Shown here: positions 56,956 to 64,000 of the stretch, piece by piece | Layout of the letters: each line of letters begins with the position of its first letter | How positions within the stretch are numbered: position 1 is the first letter of the stretch | Assembly: GCF_963583255.1 (NCBI RefSeq) | Contig: NC_084809.1 | Span: 4,019,501 to 4,083,500 of the forward strand | Direction of reading: 5' to 3' | Length of the DNA: 64,000 nt | DNA from: Pyrus communis | Lineage: Eukaryota > Streptophyta > Magnoliopsida > Rosales > Rosaceae | Translations under genes and position numbers: made by a program | Notes under the pieces: model-generated | The model's input: only the letters and a program-made list of their open reading frames with translations | Databases searched by the model: none | Told to the model about the DNA's origin: nothing

Positions 56956-57249
56956 TCATGCATTTTGAGTCTGGTGAGTGGGATTAGGGAGGGGCTTTGC
57001 CAAGTATGTGGGTGTTTGCTCTCCAGGCATTATCACTAGAATCTTTGGCTCACAAGAATCACCTGCATCACTTCTTGCATCACTTCTTGAGTTGGGCCAA
57101 GTTTTAAGAAAATAATGTAAGAGGCAAACTAGAATCAGGACCGCCGTCGGAAAGCCAAGAATGAAGGCTATGGCGGTGGCAGGCGTCGCTGGATTCCGTA
57201 CGAGCCCAACGAAACCGCCAGGCGCGGTGGTGGAATTTGCAGTCCACAT
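56956..57249 (-). CDS. Divergent GLUTAMINE DUMPER-like protein, copy 3
   Basis: From the ATG at 57249 there are 97 codons: MWTANSTTAPGGFVGLVRNP, a hydrophobic segment (ATAIAFILGFPTAVLILVCL/LHYF), a polar linker with a repeat (RSDARSDAGDS), and EPKILVIMPGEQTPTYLAKP. The N-terminal ANSTTA and the C-terminal EPKILVIM-GE-TPTYLA tie it to copy 2, but the SP-PYLFGGL signature is gone and VIMAG reads VIMPG. The frame stays open upstream for 58 codons, but that part has no GDU similarity, so the start aligned with copy 2 was chosen. It may have lost amino-acid-export activity or diverged in function. Confidence 0.75.
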   Translation of the reverse strand: MWTANSTTAPGGFVGLVRNPATPATAIAFILGFPTAVLILVCLLHYFLKTWPNSRSDARSDAGDSCEPKILVIMPGEQTPTYLAKPLPNPTHQTQNA

Positions 57250-57423
57250 TGCTATATCACACTGTCTAGCTAGATAGCCATCTGATGCTTTGCTCTCCAG
57301 TTCAATTTCCGATCTATCACACTCGTATAAGTGATCTGATGACAACAGGAAAGTTTGATTGATGTATAAATTTAGGACATTTACAAAGATATATGGGATT
57401 AGTTTTACACAAAATGATTGCAA

Positions 57424-58519
57424 TGTACCTACTTTTATTTTTTAAAAGCGTCCGAGTAATTAAATTCTGCAACATCAAATGGGCATATTTTACTGTATCG
57501 CCATGTGTTAGGTGAATGATGATATTATGGCGTTATTTGGAAGGTTTTACTGATGCACGTAATTCCAAATCTAGCTATAATTAATTGTGTTAGAAAAATA
57601 TCCGAGTAATTTCCAAAAAAAAAAAATCCAAGTAGACTTAATCCCATTAAGAATAGTGTTATTCGTACAATTATTTTTACTTTTCACACATTGTCAAATT
57701 TTTACTGTAGATCAAATGAATTAAAGAAAATCAATAACAAAAAATTATTAAGAATGTGTGAGAGGTAAAAATAGGTGTGTGTGAGTAACATTATGTTTTT
57801 GTCAATTAATTTGGTTGAAATGTTAAATCTAGGAAGGAAGAAAGAAGGATGAGAAGAGATGGGATTTGGAGATTACATTTGTAAGATGCAATTGAAGTTA
57901 TCTAGCAGTTACAAGATTTGGGACTCATGTTTGTGAGATGTAATTGAAATTAGTTTACTGTTATATGTAGATAGGGACGGATTTAGAATCCATGGGTACG
58001 CAAACTTCTTTTTTGTGACAAATCAAAATAACACTTAAAAAGCTGAATCGAAGAAGAAAAATAAGCCATTCAGCTATTTATCATGTTCTAATTGATTTTT
58101 AGTTGACAAAGTCTTCGGTAATTTTGTCTCGTTACATAAGTAGCAGTGTTTTTTAGTTGGGTTACAAGTGCTGGGCCTCCCCCAATTGGGGAGTTTGTAG
58201 GTCCTGAACATTCTTGAGCAGCCCGTTATATTTCTACCCCCGATTCCACCTTCCTTGTTTTTTCTCTTCCATTTTTGCTGACAAAAATGATGCAACTGAA
58301 TCATTCATCATTATGCTTTTTCCTTTTTCTGGATTCTGGAGGAAGAAGAACAACATTTCGACCTTAATTACCTGACCCAAATATTTTCTGCTGAAAATCC
58401 AACTCTCTCTCTCTCTCTCTCGACTTTCAATCTTCACAACTGAAATGTGGAAGCCTAAGATTCCCAGAAGCTAGCTCACACTGATAACTAACTGCATTTC
58501 CCAGTTGATTCAACTGAAA
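57424..58519. other. Intergenic upstream of GDU copy 3
   Basis: Holds the MITE relative listed at 57652-57793 and a CT run at 58402-58421. No gene. Confidence 0.4.
57652..57793. mobile_element. MITE relative of 36563-36706
   Basis: AATAGTGTTATTCGTACAAT/TATTTTTACTTTTCACAC is inverted at GTGTGAGAGGTAAAAATAGG/TGTGTGTGAGTAACATTA. The interior GATCAAATGAATTAAAGAAA matches the other member loosely. Confidence 0.6.
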
Positions 58520-58745
58520 TGTGACTTCATTTATTGTATAAACATTATAATCAAAATCATTAAGTAATTTTGTTTATTATCATTTAAAGATCAACCCTAG
58601 AAAAATTCATTTAATTTATAGACCATTTTCTCCTTATGAATTAAATAAATTAACGATTTTTTATCATGATTTTACTTCTAAACATAATCGTTAGTTTGTT
58701 CATGCATATATGTGTGACTAAATGGACTCTAAATTGAACGAAGTT
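58520..58745. mobile_element. Possible fourth member of the 44/49-kb MITE family
   Basis: ATTGTATAAACATTATAATC/AAAATC, ATTTAAAGATCAACCCTAGA/AAAATTCATTTAAT follow the family layout. The right half is weak. Confidence 0.35.
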
Positions 58746-61342
58746 TTTACAAATAACAATATAGTGATGTATTATAACATTGTATGATCAAATAATGTTA
58801 CGTCTTCGTTGAAAAAAGAATAACCCTTTACATGAGAAGAGTTTAGCATTATCTTAATTATGTTTAATGTTTGATGTTCAATGATGATGTATTGTGTATG
58901 AGGTGTTTCATGTTTTTATCTGAACGATGACATGATATTGACGTCTGGACAAGAGAATTTCCTCGCAATGATTATGATTAGTACGTGGCTCATGATGCAT
59001 GATCATGTAGAAAAGTGAGGCACAACGACTAGTCATCTTTGCCCAACCAGCCAGGAGAAAGAAGAAGAGATAAAGGTAAACATGCGAGGGCACTTGGCCA
59101 TGCTTAAATTGTTTTATTGATGAGACAAGAGAATAAGACCTTCTGGGCTATCCAAAATCATCATCCAACACTATCTAGCTTTTATAATAAAAGTTGGCAA
59201 CTTGGCATTTTGCATATTCTTTCATTCCCTTCATTTTTTTGCCCTTGTGCATACTGCAAAGTGAAAAGTGGAGTGAACTTTTCTCACACAACTGCATACA
59301 ATTTTCTGTGCACTTTTTGCTTCTTCGTGATCAAATATCCAAGCACGAACAAGTTAACATAAACTTGGAGTGTTTTAGCATACTCTCGCTATGTAAAAGA
59401 TTTTACGGATTGTCTATATGCAACTGTTAATGTGTAAGTATTATTGTTGCTAACAAATGTAGCATGTTACCGATGCATTTTCAACAAAATCGATGTACAT
59501 ACAGAACTTAAGCGTTCATCATATTGAGGATTTTTCTTTGTCAACTAATTACCGATTTGGTGCAACTTGATACACACCACAATGAAGTTAAGAATCCTTT
59601 ATACGATAAAATCTACATATATCTATGATTTTGGTGCAACTTTTGTTCTCCCATGTGCTGATCATGTGCATATATCTTTTGAAAAGGGTGAAGAAAATGC
59701 AGTATGTCCTTGTTGATGTAGATCCTACCCATGGAAACTCACTATTCAGTTTGTTCTATGCACTCATGGTTAATGGATGGCAATTTGGAATGAAAAAAGT
59801 AAAAACCACCAAATTGTATGAATAATTTGCAGATTCTGCTGCAAGTTCAAATCAGAGGTGTTCCCTTCGAATACTGAGATAAGATATTCGTGACAGATTA
59901 CATCCCATGAATGTCTTCTGTGGATGCACTTAAGGACCATGTCCTATGTCAATCCACACCGTACACCGCCGGAGCTACTTCACCCTTGCAAGGCCATTCT
60001 TGCACAGAAAGTAATCTTCATCCTTGGTTAAAAAGGGCGCACATATTAATGAATGCATCTGGACATTCGTTTTAGTTGCTATGAGCGTTTGCAGGTGATG
60101 ATGAAGTTAGAATCTGTCTAAAGGAGTGAAGGGAAATCAGCGAGGCAGATGCTCAACCCATTACTCACAGATTCTGGTATCTTCTTGAGTTTGATCGGAC
60201 AAAATTCGGAGCAACCAACACACATCCAGCTTTAAATCTTCAATAAGTTCCATATGCATGAAGCTACTTTCAGCGGCTGAACTTTAATTAGTTTCACTTT
60301 CACATATCATTGAGCCAATGTGTCTATTTGTCTTAAGTTTCACTTTCAGATATCATTGAGCCTCTAGTAGCAATACAGTAGTCCAATATTCAATACATAA
60401 TCCTTTCACACAAAACCGAATTTTCGTAAGTGTAGCTAGCAATGTTTTGATTTTTGAGAAAATTGAGGACGAACGTTGATGAAAATAAGGCCGTGTAAGG
60501 ATTGGTGGTCACAGTTTTTTCTGATGAAATATGAGCTTTGATTGCTTGCATAAATTAAGTAGCATTTTAACTTCTAGACAGCACAATCACAATGACACTA
60601 GCAAATAAAGCAAACAGGACCTCCATCATATTTCCTATAAGGAAAATACCCCAAATATCCTATCGAAGGAATGTCATTGTTAGAGTTTACAATGGCATTC
60701 AATCACCTTTCACTTCTTTCACCATCGTTCAGCGGTTAAGAAATTTAGATCAACCTCCGAATCGGATATACATGGAAAACTGCTTCTTGGATGCCATTTT
60801 TTCATTTCGTTAAAAGTTGCAATTAGTAGATCATAGACCGTAATCGAGCTGGTGGACCTTTTTGCGGTATAAGTTGGGTGCAGTAAAAATATGCCTCTAG
60901 CAAAGTTCTTGAGGGTAGACAAGTGAGTCCAGTAAGTTGGCACTACTGAAATGTATATCCCGTGTGGAAAGAGCAAGACTCTAGAAGAATCAAGCTCCAA
61001 AACAAAAGAAAAGAAGGCTCCTTGTGCTTCAAGAAAACAAGCAACTACTGCAGAATTGCAAATTCATGGATAATTACTTCTAAACATTGAAGTTGAAATT
61101 TCTGAGAATGTTAAATTTTTAGTTAAAAAGATGTAAATGCATTTACAACACAGAATTTGCAAGGAGATGAGAACAATATACAGAATTACCAATCACACTT
61201 CACACATCTCAATAATTTAGACCAACTAAACTGGAAAAAGATGCACTAAATATCAGTAGCAGACTTAATTGATATGACTGAAAACCAGCACAAGGTGTTA
61301 TTTGAAGAGATAGGGTCATCTTTCATCTTTTGAATGTCGTAA
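58746..61342. other. Intergenic downstream of the CONSTANS-like gene
   Basis: No convincing gene. 59880-60190 is somewhat GC-richer and may contain relic exons, but no family is recognisable. 60590-60830 has a 73-codon frame without features. Confidence 0.4.
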
Positions 61343-63474
61343 CTAGAATGATGGAACAATGCCATATCCATTTTCCGCCATCAGCGTTGTGGAGAACATT
61401 TGGTCGACTTCAACTTCCATTTCAGTTCGCTTTGCAAATCGGCCCTTGATTCGGGGTCTGGTCTCGGCGTAGGCCTTCCTTGAGGCATACCGGATTGTTT
61501 TCTCAAACTTCCTCGTCTTTTTCTTCTCTCTGTACCTGAGAACCCTGGCCTCCCTGTCCATTGGACTTAGTTGGGTTGGCATTTGAATGGAAGATCCACT
61601 GAAAAGGTCAATAGTTCCTTTGGGAGTTCTCGGGTGCGAAATTGAGATATCGATCATCGTTGAATTCGGTACAACTCCAACATCCATGGATGAAACAGAA
61701 ACCTATTACATGACCAAAGGAAAACAGCAGCATATTTAATTGCTAGTTCAAGTGGCTTTGAAAATGAAAATATGTAGAAATATAAGGTACAGTAAAACCT
61801 CTTTATAGCGATTTTTTTTTGGATAATCCACAACATCATGTGCGACGAGCTAACTGAGTTACTCAAAGCAAAATGAGAGCATAAATCCTGTTAAGTAAAA
61901 ATTATCTATGGATAAACTTGAAAAGGCAAATTTTCTAAGCAAATCATGACAATTTGGTACAGCACATTTGGACCAGATTCTATTTTCTCTGACTTGGAGT
62001 TAAAAACGGGACGGCAAAAGAAAGGGAACGAAAACATTCGTGGTGTTCGATTCCACCCTTTGAGATTCCACCCTTTGAACAACAAAAGCAAAGAAAAAGA
62101 GCTTACAAAAGTCCTAAAAAATTGTAATTTTTCTTCATTAGTAAGTATCATTGACTGATACGAAAAATAAATGGTTGAAGTTGAAAATAGAAGATGTAAT
62201 AGTTGTGAAAATCAAATCTAACAACTAAAACACCCTTAGCACTTAGTATTACATAGCATTGAAAGTCACACCCTATAAATTGAATTTATGCGCAAAAACT
62301 TAATATCTGTGTACCATTGTAGAAAGAAAAGTTTATGTGGATAGAATTACATGGCAATCTATCAAGCTCAGAAGGTGTACAAATTAAAAAGAAAAATGAT
62401 AAAAGTGTGATAGTGTAGTGGAGCACAGAAATTAGACTTGATTAGATTATTAGGAGGAACACAATTAGGGTTTCCAAGATAAACCACCGGATATGTTAAT
62501 TAAAAACTGTTGTTCAAATTATCTAGGGTTTTGACTTCTGATAATCAAAGTTTAACAAACTATCAACATTAACTGGAGTAGTTAATTAATTAACAGTAAC
62601 CATGATTAGACAGTAGAGTAGAGAGAATTAAGAAGCTTACACTGTGACTTAGAGAACCATTGTAACTGTATGCAGCTTTTGAGGACTCATACTCCAAACC
62701 CAACTGATGAAAACTTTGCTTCTGCAGCTGCTGCATCTGGTGGGCTTTCCCTACTTCTCCATACTGATGAACTGGCACAACACTATCTCCTCCATAATTC
62801 TTGTGTGGGACCCCATAATGTTGTTCCTGCTGCTGTTCTTGCTGATGATGATCAGTGAACTGATTATTCTGATCAGCACATGAGTTGTACTCCACAAGAT
62901 CCAAATACTCATCAACCTCCACTCCAAAGAAAAGCCCATTGTTCTTTGTGGTGGTGGTGGTGTTGTTGTTGTTGTTGTTGTTTTTCACTGGGTTGAGCAA
63001 CAACCATGATGCTGCCTCATCCTCATCTTCCTCATCAATGGTTTCATCTCCTTCCTGGCTCATAAACCCATCCTCCATCTCCGCCGTGGCGGACCTCACC
63101 AACTTCATCCTGCCTTGTTCAATTGCCTGAGGGCCGTACGGGCAACCAGAAATAGGCAGGATGGGCACGCGCTGGTGGCGCCTCGCCAGAGGATTGGCAG
63201 AGTGGATGTCCGCGTCGCAGGCCGTGCAAAGCGAGGCCGAATCCGCTTTGCACAGAAAAGCGGCTGGGGCACGCTCGCACGCCTCGCATACCCACACACG
63301 CTCATGGCGCGACGCCACACAATTAGCCGCATGAATGGTGGCGTCGCAGCCCGAGCATAGGTACGCCGAGTCTGCACGACAGAACACCGTGCAAGCTGCT
63401 GCCCGGCACGTGTCGCAAACACGTGCCCACTTGTGGTTGGCAGCAGTCCCATTGCTCTGATCTTCCTTCAACAT
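61343..63474 (-). CDS. COL: CONSTANS-like B-box/CCT transcription factor, group Ia (two exons)
   Basis: Exon 1 (63474-62641) and exon 2 (61702-61343), joined by a 938-bp phase-0 GT-AG intron (AGT/GTAAGC...AATAG/GTTTCT), encode 397 residues. MLKEDQSNG is followed by B-box 1 (about residues 20-62, [20 protein letters not shown]) and B-box 2 (about 63-105, [20 protein letters not shown]), ending [14 protein letters not shown] middle with [14 protein letters not shown], an Asn/Thr run and a Gln-rich part follows. Exon 2 holds the CCT domain (about 326-371, [20 protein letters not shown] then [20 protein letters not shown]) and the terminal YGIVPSF. The MLKE start, the exon position and the VPSF end place it with CO/COL1/COL2, nuclear regulators of photoperiodic flowering. 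In B-box 1 the usual [12 protein letters not shown] reads [12 protein letters not shown]. No lesion disrupts the frame. Confidence 0.95.
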
Positions 63475-63625
63475 CTCTCTCTCGACTACTCAGACTCTAA
63501 AATTTTGAGTAATAATTGAGTTGTGAGTCCTGTGACTTGTGAGTGCGGAGGGAGAGGTAGTTTGGGGGTCTAACCGTAGGCAGAGCGCCAAAGGAACAGT
63601 GGGGAGGGAAGGAATCAGGAAGCGA

Positions 63626-63631
63626 CACGTG
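63626..63631 (-). promoter_or_regulatory. G-box (CACGTG) upstream of the CONSTANS-like gene
   Basis: CACGTG lies about 155 bp upstream of the ATG, within GCGACACGTGGAAAAT. G-boxes are bound by bHLH and bZIP factors in light and clock regulation; a role here is inferred from position only. Confidence 0.45.
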
Positions 63632-64000
63632 GAAAATAATAAGTGGCCTAGAAAAGTTGTTACGTTATCTTGTGGTTGGCTATGAATAAGGGTTTTCTCC
63701 GGATGAGAATTTCGGAAATTCTTCGATCACGTTCGTTTATCGTATATTACACGATCAGTTTTTGCATATTCAATCTTAAATAAAATTTCTTTTAATAATT
63801 TATAATTACACTGTAAACAGACGTAATTAGTAATTAGATGATTTCAAGATCCTCACAAATCCTCATTCAGTTGGCTATGCTTTGTGGGGTGTGGGTCCCC
63901 CTGTCAAGTCAGAGGTTCTTGTGGGGTCCATGGCTGGCTACTAGGGCTACTAGAGCTTTGGCGCTGGCCCACTCTGAGCAGCTTAGATTCGGGGAGTACA
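63632..64000. other. Distal upstream region of the CONSTANS-like gene
   Basis: No gene. A GC-richer segment at 63880-64000 includes GTGGGGTGTGGGTCCCCCTG and may belong to a neighbouring element beyond the window. Confidence 0.35.

Noticed and set aside
63105..63452. 115-codon frame overlapping the B-box region
   Set aside because: Alternative frame of the CONSTANS-like exon 1, which has a clear family match in the chosen frame.

Overview
This is plant nuclear DNA: AT-rich intergenic sequence, GT-AG introns, TATA-type promoters, gene families specific to land plants, and dense small transposons with solo LTRs. The MITE and LTR types resemble those I associate with Rosaceae (apple/pear-like). 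The family placement is inference; the eudicot assignment is firmer.

Layout. 1-1008 (-): N-terminal part of a MORC-family GHKL ATPase that runs off the left edge. 1.66-3.94 kb (+): four broken F-box gene relics. 4-12.4 kb: no intact gene, but a rearranged Cassandra TRIM carrying 5S-rRNA-like LTRs, TATA-bearing tandem repeats, paired MITEs and a near-perfect inverted repeat with ~270-bp arms. 13.6-14.2 kb (+): a bZIP43-type transcription factor. 15.7-18.2 kb (-): a DYW-class PPR pseudogene with at least five frameshifts, head-to-head with an intact three-exon GAUT9-type galacturonosyltransferase (19.1-21.3 kb, +). 24.6-26.1 kb (+): an intact 6-phosphogluconate dehydrogenase with a leader intron and a C-terminal SKI.

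27.4-33.1 kb is transposon-rich: a LINE 3' end (-), a ~1-kb element with ~240-bp terminal inverted repeats, and a 3.7-kb CACTA element with ATC target duplication that carries cyclophilin exons. 33.2-35.6 kb: a SOFL-like gene (-) whose 3' flank holds a MITE split by a solo LTR and whose upstream flank is a ~600-bp tandem duplication. 36.9-42.3 kb: a solo LTR, a TIR element and MITEs.

42.7-57.3 kb (-) holds three GLUTAMINE DUMPER-like genes. Between them lie MITEs, a 1.1-kb solo LTR inside a SINE and a 2.18-kb solo LTR with perfect TSD. 61.3-63.5 kb (-): a two-exon CONSTANS-like gene (two B-boxes, CCT, terminal VPSF).

The genes form no operon or pathway. The three GDU genes are the only functional cluster (amino-acid export). 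All annotation is by eye; no database search was run.
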